The notes under the pieces: generated by a model
Databases searched by the model: none
Seen by the model: the letters and a program-made list of their open reading frames with translations, nothing else
What the model was told of the DNA's origin: nothing
Program-made: the position numbers and the translations under genes
Origin: Eurosta solidaginis
Lineage: Eukaryota; Arthropoda; Insecta; Diptera; Tephritidae
Length of the DNA: 64,000 nt
NCBI RefSeq assembly: GCF_040869045.1
Contig: NW_027137008.1
Coordinates: 124,001-188,000, forward strand
Direction of reading: 5' to 3'
Part shown: positions 23,481 through 37,700 of the stretch, piece after piece
Layout: each line of letters opens with the position of its first letter
Numbering within the stretch: the first letter of the stretch is position 1

Positions 23481-26400
23481 TGTTTAAAGGTTGTCATACG
23501 TTGTTTCTCGTTGTATATCCTTTAATTCTAGAGTTAAATTGATAAATAACGTGTACTAATTTGTTTGCATCAGAGCGACAATTTTTGAGATAGTTATTAA
23601 AACTGTTTAAAGGTTGTCAAACGTTGTTTCTCGTTGTATATCCTTTAATTCTAGAGTTAAATTGATAAATAACGTGTACGAATTTGTTTAACGCATTTGT
23701 TTTGGTTACTCGACGTCTCCGTTCTCGTGTAGCCTACATATTGCGTTTTTTTTTTTTAATTTGCTTACCGGGCTAAAGGTTAGCATGCTTAAAATACGTA
23801 AGTCGTTTTTTTCAACAAATTTAAGTAGATAACTCCTCAGTTGTTTGCATCAGAGCGACAATTTTTGAGATAGTTTTTAAAACTGTTTAAAGGTTGTCAA
23901 ACGTTGTTTCTCGTTGTATATCCTTTAATTCTAGAGTTAAATTGATAAATAACGTGTACGAATTTTTTTAACGCATTTGTTTTGGTTACTCGACGTCTCC
24001 GTTCTCGTGTAGCCTACATATTGCGCTTTTTTTTAAATTTGCTTACCGGGCTAAAGGTTAGCATGCTTAAAATACGTAAGTCGTTTTGTTCAACAAATTT
24101 AAATAGATAACTCCTCAGTTGTTTGCATCAGAGCGACAATTTTTGAGATAGTTATTAAAACTGTTTAAATGTTGTCAAACGTTGTTTCTCGTTGTATATC
24201 CTTTAATTCTAGAGTTAAATTGATAAATAACGTGTATTAATTTGTTTAACGCATTTGTTTTGGTTACTCGACGGCTCCGTTCTCGTGTAGCCTACATATT
24301 GCGTTTTTTTTTTAATTTGCTTACCGGGCTAAAGGTTAGCATGCTTAAAATACGTAAGTCGTTTTGTTCAACAAATTTGAGTAGATAACTCAGCAGTTGT
24401 TTGCATCAGAGCGACAATTTTTGAGATAGTTATTAAAACTGTTTAAAGGTTGTCAAACGTTGTTTCTCGTTGTATATCCTTTAATTCTAGAGTTAAGTTG
24501 ATAAATAACGTGTACGAATTTGTTTAACGCATTTGTTTTGGTTACTCGACGTCTCCGTTCTCGTGTAGCCTACATATTGCGTTTTTTTTTTTAATTTGCT
24601 TACCGGGCTAAAGGTTAGCATGCTTAAAATACGTAAGTCGTTTTGTTCAACAAATTTGAGTAGATAACTCAGCAGTTGTTTGCATCAGAGCGACAATTTT
24701 TGAGATAGTTATTAAAACTATTTAAAGGTTGGCAAACGATGTTTCTCGTTGTATATCCTTTAATTCTAGAGTTAAATTGATAAATAACGTGTACGAATTT
24801 GTTTAACGCATTTGTTTTGGTTACTCGACGTCTCCGTTCTCGTGTAGCCTACATATTGCGTTTTTTTTTAATTTGCTTATCGGGCTAAAGGTTAGCATGC
24901 TTAAAATACGTAAGTCGTTTTGTTCAACAAATTTGAGTAGATAACTCAGCAGTTGTTTGCATCAGAGCGACAATTTTTGAGATAGTTATTAAAACTATTT
25001 AAAGGTTGTCAAACGTTGTTTCTCGTTGTATATCCTTTAATTCTAAAGTTAAATTGATAAATAACGTGTACGAATTTGTTTAACGCATTTGTTTTGGTTA
25101 CTCGACGTCTCCGTTCTCGTGTAGCCTACATATTGCGTTTTTTTTTTTAATTTGCTTACCGGGCTAAAGGTTAGCATGCTTAAATTACGTAAGTCGTTTA
25201 GTTCAACAAATTTGAGTAGATAACTCATCAGTTGTTTGCATCAGAGCGACAATTTTTGAGATAGTTATTAAAACTGTTTAAAGGTTGTCAAACGTTGTTT
25301 CTCGTTGTATATCCTTTAATTCTAGAGTTAAATTGATAAATAACGTGTACGAATTTGTTTAACGCATTTGTTTTGGTTACTCGACGTCTCCGTTCTCGTG
25401 TAGCCTACATATTGCGTTTTTTTTTAATTTGCTTACCGGGCTAAAGGTTAGCATGCTTAAAATACGTAAGTCGTTTTGTTCAACAAATTTGAGTAGATAA
25501 CTCAGCAGTTGTTTGCATCAGAGCGACAATTTTTGAGATAGTTATTAAAACTATTTAAAGGTTGTCAAACGATGTTTCTCGTTGTATATCCTTTAATTCT
25601 AGAGTTAAATTGATAAATAACGTGTACGAATTTGTTTAACGCATTTGTTTTGGTTACTCGACGGCTCCGTTCTCGTGTAGCTTACATATTGCGTTTTTTT
25701 TCTAATTTGCTTACCGGGCTAAAGGTTAGCATGCTTAAAATACGTAAGTCGTTTTGTTCAACAAATTTGAGTAGATAACTCAGCAGTTGTTTGCATCAGA
25801 GTGACAATTTTTGAGATAGTTATTAAAACTATTTAAAGGTTGTCAAACGATGTTTCTCGTTGTATATCCTTTAATTCTAGAGTTAAATTGATAAATAGCG
25901 TGTACGAATTTGTTTAACGCATTTGTTTTGGTTACTCGACGTCTCCGTTCTCGTGTAGCCTACATATTGCGTTTTTTTTTTTTAATTTGCTTACCGGGCT
26001 AAAGGTTAGCATGCTTAAAATACGTAAGTCGTTTTGTTCAAAAAATTTAAGTAGATAACTCCTCAGTTCTTTGCATCAGAGCGACAATTTTTGAGATAGT
26101 TATTAAAACTGTTTAAAGGTTGTCAAACGTTGTTTCTCGTTGTATATCCTTTAATTCTAGAGTTAAATTGATAAATAACGTGTACGAATTTGTTTAAAGC
26201 ATTTGTTTTGGTTACTCGACGTCTCCGTTCTCGTGTAGCCTACATATTGCGTTTTTTTTTTTAAATTTGCTTACCGGGCTAAAGGTTAGCATGCTTAAAA
26301 TACGTAAGTCGTTTTGTTCAACAAATTTAAGTAGATAACTCCTCAGTTGTTTGCATCAGAGCGACAATTTTTGAGATAGTTATTAAAACTGTTTAAAGGT

Positions 26401-26759
26401 TGTCAAACGTTGTTTCTCGTTGTATATCCTTTAATTCTAGAGTTAAATTGATAAATAACGTGTACGAATTTGTTTAACGCATTTGTTTTGGTTACTCGAC
26501 GTCTCCGTTCTCATGTAGCCTACATATTGCGTTTTTTTTTAATTTGCTTACCGGGCTAAAGGTTAGCATGCTTAAAATACGTAAGTCGTTTTGTTCAACA
26601 AATTTGAGTAGATAACTCATCAGTTGTTTGCATCAGAGCGACAATTTTTGATATAGTTATTAAAACTATTTAAAGGTTGTCAAACGTTGTTTCTCGTTGT
26701 ATATCTTTTAATTCTAGAGTTAAATTGATAAATAACGTGTACGAATTTGTTTAACGCAC
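23481..26759 (+). repeat. 3.28-kb higher-order repeat unit, copy 1
   Basis: About twelve monomers bounded on each side by the AACGCAC/TGTTTAAAG fusion joint. It contains unique internal markers at constant offset from copy 2: GTACTAATTTG (about 23555) with a TTGTTT deletion joint at 23561-23566, GTGTATTAAT at 24232, GTTAAGTTG at 24492 and GTAGCTTACAT near 25677. Each recurs about 3,279 bp later. Confidence 0.88.
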
Positions 26760-29700
26760 TGTTTAAAGATTGTCATACGTTGTTTCTCGTTGTATATCCT
26801 TTAATTCTAGAGTTAAATTGATAAATAACGTGTACTAATTTGTTTGCATCAGAGCGACAATTTTTGAGATAGTTATTAAAACTGTTTAAAGGTTGTCAAA
26901 CGTTGTTTCTCGTTGTATATCCTTTAATTCTAGAGTTAAATTGATAAATAACGTGTACGAATTTGTTTAACGCATTTGTTTTGGTTACTCGACGTCTCCG
27001 TTCTCGTGTAGCCTACATATTGCGTTTTTTTTTTTTAATTTGCTTACCGGGCTAAAGGTTAGCATGCTTAAAATACGTAAGTCGTTTTGTTCAACAAATT
27101 TAAGTAGATAACTCCTCAGTTGTTTGCATCAGAGCGACAATTTTTGAGATAGTTTTTAAAACTGTTTAAAGGTTGTCAAACGTTGTTTCTCGTTGTATAT
27201 CCTTTAATTCTAGAGTTAAATTGATAAATAACGTGTACGAATTTTTTTAACGCATTTGTTTTGGTTACTCGACGTCTCCGTTCTCGTGTAGCCTACATAT
27301 TGCGCTTTTTTTTAAATTTGCTTACCGGGCTAAAGGTTAGCATGCTTAAAATACGTAAGTCGTTTTGTTCAACAAATTCAAATAGATAACTCCTCAGTTG
27401 TTTGCATCAGAGCGACAATTTTTGAGATAGTTATTAAAACTGTTTAAATGTTGTCAAACGTTGTTTCTCGTTGTATATCCTTTAATTCTAGAGTTAAATT
27501 GATAAATAACGTGTATTAATTTGTTTAACGCATTTGTTTTGGTTACTCGACGGCTCCGTTCTCGTGTAGCCTACATATTGCGTTTTTTTTTTAATTTGCT
27601 TACCGGGCTAAAGGTTAGCATGCTTAAAATACGTAAGTCGTTTTGTTCAACAAATTTGAGTAGATAACTCAGCAGTTGTTTGCATCAGAGCGACAATTTT
27701 TGAGATAGTTATTAAAACTGTTTAAAGGTTGTCAAACGTTGTTTCTCGTTGTATATCCTTTAATTCTAGAGTTAAGTTGATAAATAACGTGTACGAATTT
27801 GTTTAACGCATTTGTTTTGGTTACTCGACGTCTCCGTTCTCGTGTAGCCTACATATTGCGTTTTTTTTTTTAATTTGCTTACCGGGCTAAAGGTTAGCAT
27901 GCTTAAAATACGTAAGTCGTTTTGTTCAACAAATTTGAGTAGATAACTCAGCAGTTGTTTGCATCAGAGCGACAATTTTTGAGATAGTTATTAAAACTAT
28001 TTAAAGGTTGGCAAACGATGTTTCTCGTTGTATATCCTTTAATTCTAGAGTTAAATTGATAAATAACGTGTACGAATTTGTTTAACGCATTTGTTTTGGT
28101 TACTCGACGTCTCCGTTCTCGTGTAGCCTACATATTGCGTTTTTTTTTAATTTGCTTATCGGGCTAAAGGTTAGCATGCTTAAAATACGTAAGTCGTTTT
28201 GTTCAACAAATTTGAGTAGATAACTCAGCAGTTGTTTGCATCAGAGCGACAATTTTTGAGATAGTTATTAAAACTATTTAAAGGTTGTCAAACGTTGTTT
28301 CTCGTTGTATATCCTTTAATTCTAAAGTTAAATTGATAAATAACGTGTACGAATTTGTTTAACGCATTTGTTTTGGTTACTCGACGTCTCCGTTCTCGTG
28401 TAGCCTACATATTGCGTTTTTTTTTTTTAATTTGCTTACCGGGCTAAAGGTTAGCATGCTTAAATTACGTAAGTCGTTTAGTTCAACAAATTTGAGTAGA
28501 TAACTCATCAGTTGTTTGCATCAGAGCGACAATTTTTGAGATAGTTATTAAAACTGTTTAAAGGTTGTCAAACGTTGTTTCTCGTTGTATATCCTTTAAT
28601 TCTAGAGTTAAATTGATAAATAACGTGTACGAATTTGTTTAACGCATTTGTTTTGGTTACTCGACGTCTCCGTTCTCGTGTAGCCTACATATTGCGTTTT
28701 TTTTTAATTTGCTTACCGGGCTAAAGGTTAGCATGCTTAAAATACGTAAGTCGTTTTGTTCAACAAATTTGAGTAGATAACTCAGCAGTTGTTTGCATCA
28801 GAGCGACAATTTTTGAGATAGTTATTAAAACTATTTAAAGGTTGTCAAACGATGTTTCTCGTTGTATATCCTTTAATTCTAGAGTTAAATTGATAAATAA
28901 CGTGTACGAATTTGTTTAACGCATTTGTTTTGGTTACTCGACGGCTCCGTTCTCGTGTAGCTTACATATTGCGTTTTTTTTCTAATTTGCTTACCGGGCT
29001 AAAGGTTAGCATGCTTAAAATACGTAAGTCGTTTTGTTCAACAAATTTGAGTAGATAACTCAGCAGTTGTTTGCATCAGAGCGACAATTTTTGAGATAGT
29101 TATTAAAACTATTTAAAGGTTGTCAAACGATGTTTCTCGTTGTATATCCTTTAATTCTAGAGTTAAATTGATAAATAGCGTGTACGAATTTGTTTAACGC
29201 ATTTGTTTTGGTTACTCGACGTCTCCGTTCTCGTGTAGCCTACATATTGCGTTTTTTTTTTTTAATTTGCTTACCGGGCTAAAGGTTAGCATGCTTAAAA
29301 TACGTAAGTCGTTTTGTTCAAAAAATTTAAGTAGATAACTCCTCAATTCTTTGCATCAGAGCGACAATTTTTGAGATAGTTATTAAAACTGTTTAAAGGT
29401 TGTCAAACGTTGTTTCTCGTTGTATATCCTTTAATTCTAGAGTTAAATTGATAAATAACGTGTACGAATTTGTTTAAAGCATTTGTTTTGGTTACTCGAC
29501 GTCTCCGTTCTCGTGTAGCCTACATATTGCGTTTTTTTTTTTAAATTTGCTTACCGGGCTAAAGGTTAGCATGCTTAAAATACGTAAGTCGTTTTGTTCA
29601 ACAAATTTAAGTAGATAACTCCTCAGTTGTTTGCATCAGAGCGACAATTTTTGAGATAGTTATTAAAACTGTTTAAAGGTTGTCAAACGTTGTTTCTCGT

Positions 29701-30039
29701 TGTATATCCTTTAATTCTAGAGTTAAATTGATAAATAACGTGTACGAATTTGTTTAACGCATTTGTTTTGGTTACTCGACGTCTCCGTTCTCATGTAGCC
29801 TACATATTGCGTTTTTTTTTAATTTGCTTACCGGGCTAAAGGTTAGCATGCTTAAAATACGTAAGTCGTTTTGTTCAACAAATTTGAGTAGATAACTCAT
29901 CAGTTGTTTGCATCAGAGCGACAATTTTTGATATAGTTATTAAAACTATTTAAAGGTTGTCAAACGTTGTTTCTCGTTTTATATCTTTTAATTCTAGAGT
30001 TAAATTGATAAATAACGTGTACGAATTTGTTTAACGCAC
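26760..30039 (+). repeat. 3.28-kb higher-order repeat unit, copy 2
   Basis: Directly follows copy 1 and carries the same private markers at 26840-26845, 27511, 27771 and near 28957. Differences are few: T-tract lengths, AAATTCAAATAG for AAATTTAAATAG, TCAATTCTT for TCAGTTCTT, GCGACAAT for GTGACAAT, and CGTTTTATATC near the end. After 30040 the next block starts with the same joint but lacks the other markers, so only two full copies are present. Confidence 0.88.
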
Positions 30040-31704
30040 TGTTTAAAGGTTGTCAAACGTTGTTTCTCGTTGTATATCCTTTAATTCTAGAGCTAAATTG
30101 ATAAATAACGTGTACGAATTTGTTTAACGCATTTGTTTTTGTTACTCGACGTCTCCGTTCTCGTGTAGCCTACATATTGCGTTTTTTTTTTTTAATTTGC
30201 TTACCGGGCTAAAGGTTAGCATGCTTAAAATACGTAAGTCGTTTTGTTCAACAAATTTAAGTAGATAACTCCTCAGTTGTTTGCATCAGAGCGACAATTT
30301 TTGAGATAGTTATTAAAACTGTTTAAAGGTTGTCAAACGATGTTTCTCGTTGTATATTCTTTAATTCTAGAGTTAAATTGATAAATAACGTGTACGAATT
30401 TGTTTAACGCATTTGTTTTGGTTACTCGACGTCTCCGTTCTCGTGTAGCCTACATATTGCGTTTTTTTTTTTTAATTTGCTTACCGGGCTAAAGGTTAGC
30501 ATGCTTAAAATACGTAAGTCGTTTTGTTCAACAAATTTGAGTAGATAACTCAGCAGTTGTTTGCATCAGAGCGACAATTTTTGAGATAGTTACTAAAACT
30601 GTTTAAAGGTTGTCAAACGTTGTTTCTCGTTGTATATCCTTTAATTCTAGAGTTAAATTGATAAATAACGTGTACGAATTTGTTTAACGCATTTGTTTTG
30701 GTTACCCGACGTCTCCGTTCTCGTGTAGCCTACATATTGCGTTTTTTTTTAATTTGCTTACCGGGCTAAAGGTTAGCATGCTTAAAATACGTAAGTCGTT
30801 TTGTTCAACAAATTTAAGATAACTCCTCAGTTGTTTGCATCAGAGCGACAATTTTTGAGATAGTTATTAAAACTGTTTAAAGGTTGTCAAACGTTGTTTC
30901 TCGTTGTATATCCTTTAATTCTAGAGTTAAATTGATAAATAACATGTACGAATTTGTTTAACGCATTTGTTTTGGTTACTCGACGGCTCCTTTCTCGTGT
31001 AGCCTACATATTGCGTTTTTTTTAATTTGCTTACCGGGCTAAAGGTTAGCATGCTTAAAATACGTAAGTCGTTTTGTTCAACAAATTTGAGTAAATAACT
31101 CAGCAGTTGTTTTCATCAGAGCGACAATTTTTGAGATAGTTATTAAAACTGTTTAAAGGTTGTCAAACGTTGTTTCTCGTTGTAAATAACGTGTACGAAT
31201 TTGTTTAACGCATTTGTTTTGGTTACTCGACGTCTCCTTCTCGTGTAGCCTACATATTCCGTTTTTTTTCTAATTTGCTTACCGGGCTAAAGGTTAGCAT
31301 GCTTAAAATACGTAAGTCGTTTTGTTCAACAAATTTAAGTAGATAACTCCTCAGTTGTTTGCATCAGAGCGACAATTTTTGAGATAGTTATTAAAACTGT
31401 TTAAAGGTTGTCAAACGATGTTTCTCGTTGTATATCCTTTAATTCTAGAGTTAAGCTGATAAATAACGTGTACGAATTTGTTTAACGCATTTGTTTTGGT
31501 TACTCGACGTCTCCGTTCTCGTGTAGCCTACATATTGCGTTTTTTTTAATTTGCTTACCGGGCTAAAGGTTAGCATGCTTAAAATACGTAAGTCGTTTTG
31601 TTCAACAAATTTGAGTAAATAACTCAGCAGTTGTTTTCATCAGAGCGACAATTTTTGAGATAGTTATTAAAACTGTTTAAAGGTTGTCAAACGTTGTTTC
31701 TCGT

Positions 31705-34700
31705 TGTAAATAACGTGTACGAATTTGTTTAACGCATTTGTTTTGGTTACTCGACGTCTCCTTCTCGTGTAGCCCACATATTTCGTTTTTTTTCTAATTT
31801 GCTTACCGGGCTAAAGGTTAGCATGCTTAAAATACGTAAGTCGTTTTGTTCAACAAATTTGAGTAGATAACTCATCAGTTGTTTGCATCAGAGCGACAAT
31901 TTTTGAGATAATTATTAAAACAATTTAAAGGTTGTCAAACGATGTTTCTCGTTGTATATACTTAAATTCTAGAGTTAAATTGATAAATAATGTGTACGAA
32001 TTTGTTTAACGCATTTGTTTTGGTTACTCGACGTCTCCGTTCTCGTGTAGCCTACATATTGCGTTTTTTTTTTTTACTATGCTTACCGGGCTAAAGGTTA
32101 GCATGCTTAAAATACGTAAGTCGTTTTGTTCAACAAATTTAAATAGATAACTCCTCAGTTGTTTGCATCAGAGCGACAATTTTTGAGATAGTTATTAAAA
32201 CTGTTTAAAGGTTGTCAAACGTTGTTTCTCGTTGTATATACTTTAATTCTAGAGTTAAATTGATAAATAACGTGTGCGAATTTGTTTAACGCATTTGTTT
32301 TGGTTACTCGACGTCTCCGTTCTCGTGTAGCCTACATATTGCGTTTTTTTTTTTTTAATTTGCTTACCGGGCTAAAGGTTAGCATGCTTGAAATACGTAA
32401 GTCGTTTTGTTCAACAAATTTGAGTAGATAACCCAGCAGTTGTTTGCATTAGAGCGACAATTTTTGAGATAGTTATTAAAACTGTTTAAAGGTTGTCAAA
32501 CGTTGTTTCTCGTTGTATATCCTTTAATTCTAGAGTTAAATTGATAAATAACGTGTACGAATTTGTTTAACGCATTTGTTTTGGTTACTCGACGTCTCCG
32601 TTCTCGTGTAGCCTACATATTGCGTTTTTTTTCTAATTTGCTTACCGGGCGAAAGGTTAGCATGCTTAAAATACGTAAGTCGTTTGGTTCAACAAATTTG
32701 AGTAGATAACTCAGCAGCTGTTTGCATCAGAGCGACAATTTTTGAGATAGTTATTAAAACTGTTTAAAGGTTGTCAAACGTTGTTTCTCGTTGTATATCC
32801 TTTAATTCTAGTGTTAAATTGATAAATACCGTATACGAATTTGTTTAACGCATTTGTTTTGGTTACTCGACGTCTCCGTTCTCGTGTAGCCTACATATTG
32901 CGTTTTTTTTTTTTAATTTGCTTACCGGGCTAAAGGTTAGCATGCTTAAAATACGTAAGTCGTTTTGTTCCACAAATTTGAGTAGATAACTCAACAGTTG
33001 TTTGCATCAGAGCGACAATTTTTGATATAGTTATTAAAACTGTTTAAAGGTTGTCAAACGTTGTTTCTCGTTGTATATCCTTTAATTCTAGAGTTAAATT
33101 GATAAATAACGTGTACGAATTTGTTTAACGCATTTGTTTTGGTTACTCGACGTCTCCGTTCTCGTGTAGCCTACATATTGCGTTTTTTTTTTTAATTTGC
33201 TTACCGGGCTAAAGGTTAGCATGCTTAAAATACGTAAGTCGTTTTGTTCAACAAATTTGAGTAGATAACTCAGCAGTTGTTTGCATCAGAACGACAATTT
33301 TTGAGATAGTTATTAAAGCTGTTTAAAGGTTGTCAAACGTTGTTTCTCGTTGTATATCCTTTAATTCTAGTGTTAAATTGATAAATACCGTGTACGAATT
33401 TGTTTAACGCATTTGTTTTGGTTACTCGACGTCTCCGTTCTCGTGTAGCCTACATATTGCGTTTTTTTTAATTTTCTTACCTGACTAAAGGTTAGCATGC
33501 TTAAAATACGTAAGTCGTTTTGTTCAACAAATTTTAGTAGATAACTCAGCAGTTGTTTGCATCAGAGCGACAATTTTTGAGATAGTTATTAAAACTGTTT
33601 AAAGGTTGTCAAACGTTGTTTCTTGTTGTATATGCTTTACTTCTAGAGTTAAATTGATAAATAACGTGTACGAATTTGTTTAACGCATTTGTTTTGGTTA
33701 CTCGACGGCTCCGTTCTCGTGTAGCCTACATATTGCGTTTTTTTTTCTAATTTGCTTACCGGGCTAAAGGTTAGCATGCTTAAAATACGTAAGTCGTTTT
33801 GTTCAACAAATTTAAGTAGATAACTCCTCAGTTGTTTGCATCAGAGCGACAATTTTTGAGATAGTTATTAAAACTGTTTAAAGGTTGTCAAACGTTGTTT
33901 CTCGTTGTATATCCTTTAATTCTAGAGTTAAATTGATAAATAACGTGTACGAATTTGTTTAACGCATTTGTTTTGGTTACTCGACGTCTCAGTTCTCGTG
34001 TAGCCTACATATTGCGTTTTTTTTCTAATTTGCTTACCGGGCTAAATGTTAGCATGCTTAAAATACATAAGTCGTTTTGTTCAACAAATTTAAGTAGATA
34101 ACTCCTCAGTTGTTTGCATCAGAGCGACAATTTTTGAGATAGTTATTAAAACTGTTTAAAGGTTGTCAAACGTTGTTTCTCGTTGTATATCCTTTAATTC
34201 TAGAGTTAAATTTATAAATAACGTCTACGAATTTGTTTAACGCATTTGTTTTGGTTACTCGACGTCTCCGTTCTCGTGTAGCCTACATATTGCGTTATTT
34301 TTTAATTTGCTTGCCGGGCTAAAGGTTAGCATGCTTAAAATACGTAAGTCGTTTTGTTCAACAAATGTAAGTAGATAACTCATCAGTTGTTTGCATCAGA
34401 GCGACAATTTTTGAGATAGTTATTAAAACTGTTTAAAGGTTGTCAAACGTTGTTTCTCGTTGTATATCCTTTAATTCTAGAGTTAAATTGATAAATAACG
34501 TGTACGAATTTGTTTAACGCATTTGCTTTGGTTACTCGACGTCTCCGTTCTCGTGTAGCCTACATATTGCGTTTTTTTTCTAATTTGCTTACCGGGCTAA
34601 AGGTTAGCATGCTTAAAATACGTCAGTCGTTTTGTTCAACAAATTTGAGTAGATAACTCAGCAGTTGTTTGCATCAGAGCGACAATTTTTGAGATAGTTA

Positions 34701-37700
34701 TTAAAACTATTTAAAGGTTGTCAAACGATGTTTCTCTTTGTATATCATTTAATTCTAGAGTTAAATTGATAAATAACGTGTACGAATTTGTTTAACGCAT
34801 TTGTTTTGGTTACTCGACGTCTCCGTTCTCGTGTAGCCTACATATTGCGTTTTTTTTTAATTTGCTTACCGGGCTAAAGGTTAGCATGCTTAAAATACGT
34901 AAGTCGTTTTGTTCAACAAATTTGAGTAGATAACTCAGCAGTTGTTTGCATCAGAGCGACAATTTTTGAGATAGTTATTAAAACTATTTAAAGGTTGTCA
35001 AACGATGTTTCTCGTTGTATATCCTTTAATTCTAGAGTTAAATTGATAAATAACGTGTACGAATTTGTTTAAAGCATTTGTTTTGGTTACTCGACGTCTC
35101 CGTTCTCGTGTAGCCTACATATTGCGTTTTTTTCTAATTTGCATACCGGGCTAAAGGTTAGCATGCTTAAAATGCGTAAGTCGTTTTGCTCAACAAATTT
35201 GAGTAGATAACTCAGCAGTTGTTTGCATCAGAGCGACAATTTTTGAGATAGTTATTAAAACTGTTTAAGGGTTGTCAAACGATGTTTCTCGTTTTATATC
35301 CTTTAATTCTAGAGTTAAATTGATAAATAACGTGTACGAATTTGTTTAACGCATTTGTTTTGTTTACTCGACGTCTCCGTTCTCGTGTAGCCTACATATT
35401 GCGTTTTTTTCTAATTTGCATACCGGGCTAAATGTTAGCATGCTTAAAATGCGTAAGTCGTTTTGCTCAACAAATTTGAGTAGATAACTCAGCAGTTGTT
35501 TGCATCAGAGCGACAATTTTTGAGATAGTTATTAAAACTGTTTAAGGGTTGTCAAACGATGTTTCTCGTTCTATATCCTTTAATTCTAGAGTTAAATTGA
35601 TAAATAACGTGTACGAATTTGTTTAACGCATTTGTTTTGGTTACTCGACGTCTCCGTTCTCGTGTAGCCTACATATTGCGTTTTTTTCTAATTTGCATAC
35701 CGGGCTAAAGGTTAGCATGCTTAAAATGCGTAAGTCGTTTTGCTCAACAAATTTGAGTAGATAACTCAGCAGTTGTTTGCATCAGAGCGACAATTTTTGA
35801 GATAGTTATTAAAACTGTTTAAAGTTTGTCAAACGATGTTTCTCGTTGTATATCCTTTAATTCTAGTGTTAAATTGATAAATATCGTGTACGAATTTGTT
35901 TAACCCATTTGTTTTGGTTACTCGACGTCTCCGTTTTCGTGTAGCCTACATATTGTGTTTTTTTTTTAATTTGCTTACCGGGCTAAAGGTTAGCATGCTT
36001 AAAATACGTAAGTAGTTTTGTTCAACAAATTTGAGTAGATAACTCAGCAGTTGTTTGCATCAGAGCGACAATTTTTGAGATAGTTATTAAAACTGTTTAA
36101 AGGTTGTCAAACGTTGTTTCTCGTTGTATATCCTTTAATTCTAGAGTTAAATTGATAAATAACGTGTACGAATTTCTTTAACGCATTTGTTTTGGTTACT
36201 CGACGTCTCCGTTCTCGTGTAGCCTACATATTGCGTTTTTTTTTTAATTTGCTTTGAGTAGATAACTCAGCAGTTGTTTGCATCAGAGCGACGATTTTTG
36301 AGATAGTTATTAAAACTATTTAAAGGTTGTCAAACGATGTTTCTCGTTGTATATCCTTTAATTCTACAGTTAAATTGATAAATAACGTGTACGAATTTGT
36401 TTAACGCATTTGTTTTGGTTACTCGACGTCTCCGTTCTCGTGTAGCCTACATGTTGCGTTTTTTTTTTAATTTGCTTACCGGGCTAAAGGTTACCATGCT
36501 TAAAATCCGTAAATCGTTTTGTTTAACAAATTTGAGAAGATAACTCAGCAGTTGTTTGCATCAGAGCGACAATTTTTGAGATAGTTATTAAAACTATTTA
36601 AAGGTTGTCAAACGATGTTTCTCGTTGTATATCCTTTAATTCTAGAGTTAAATTGATAAATAACGTGTACGAATTTGTTTAACGCATTTGTTTTGGTTAC
36701 TCGACGTCTCCGTTCTCGTGTAGCCTACATATTGCGTTTTTGTTTTAATTTGCTTACCGGGCTAAAGGTTAGCATGCTTAAAATACGTAAGTCGTTTTGT
36801 TCAACAAATTTGAGTAGATAACTCAGCAGTTGTTTGCATCAGAGCGACAATTTTTGAGATAGTTATTAAAACTGTTTAAAGGTTGTCAAACGATGTTTCT
36901 CGTTGTATATCCTTTAATTCTAGAGTTAAATTGATAAATAACGTGTACGAATTTTTTTAACGCATTTGTTTTGGTTACTCGACTTCTCCGTTCTCGTGTA
37001 GCCTACATATTGCGTTCTTTTTCTAATTTGTTTACCGGGCTAAAGGTTAGCATGCTTAAAATACGTAAGTCGTTTTGTTCAAAAAATTTAAGTAGATAAC
37101 TCCTCAGTTGTTTGCATCAGAGCGACAATTTTTGAGATAGTTATTAAAACTGTTTAAAGGTTCTCAAACGTTGTTTCTCGTTGTATATCCTTTAATTCTA
37201 GAGTTAAATTGATAAATAACGTGTACGAATTTGTTTAACGCATTTGTTTTGGTTACTCGACGGCTCCGTTCTCGTGTAGCCTACATATTGCGTTTTTTTT
37301 CTAATTTGCTTACCGGGCTAAAGGTTAGCATGCTTAAAATACGTAAGTCGTTTTGTTCAACAACTTTGAGTAGATAACTCAGCAGTTGTTTAATCAGAGC
37401 GACAATTTTTGAGATAGTTATTAAAACTATTTAAAGGTTGTCAAACGATGTTTCTCGTTGTATATCCTTTAATTCTAGAGTTAAATTGATAAATAACGTG
37501 TACGAATTTGATTAACGCATTTGTTTTGGTTACTCGACGCCTCCGTTCTCGTGTAGCCTACATATTGCGTTTTTTTTTTTTACTTTGTTTACCGGGCTAA
37601 AGGTTAGCATGCTTAAAATACGTAAGTCGTTTTGTTCAACAACTTTGAGTAGATAACTCAGCAGTTGTTTGAATCAGAGCGACAATTTTTGAGATAGTTA

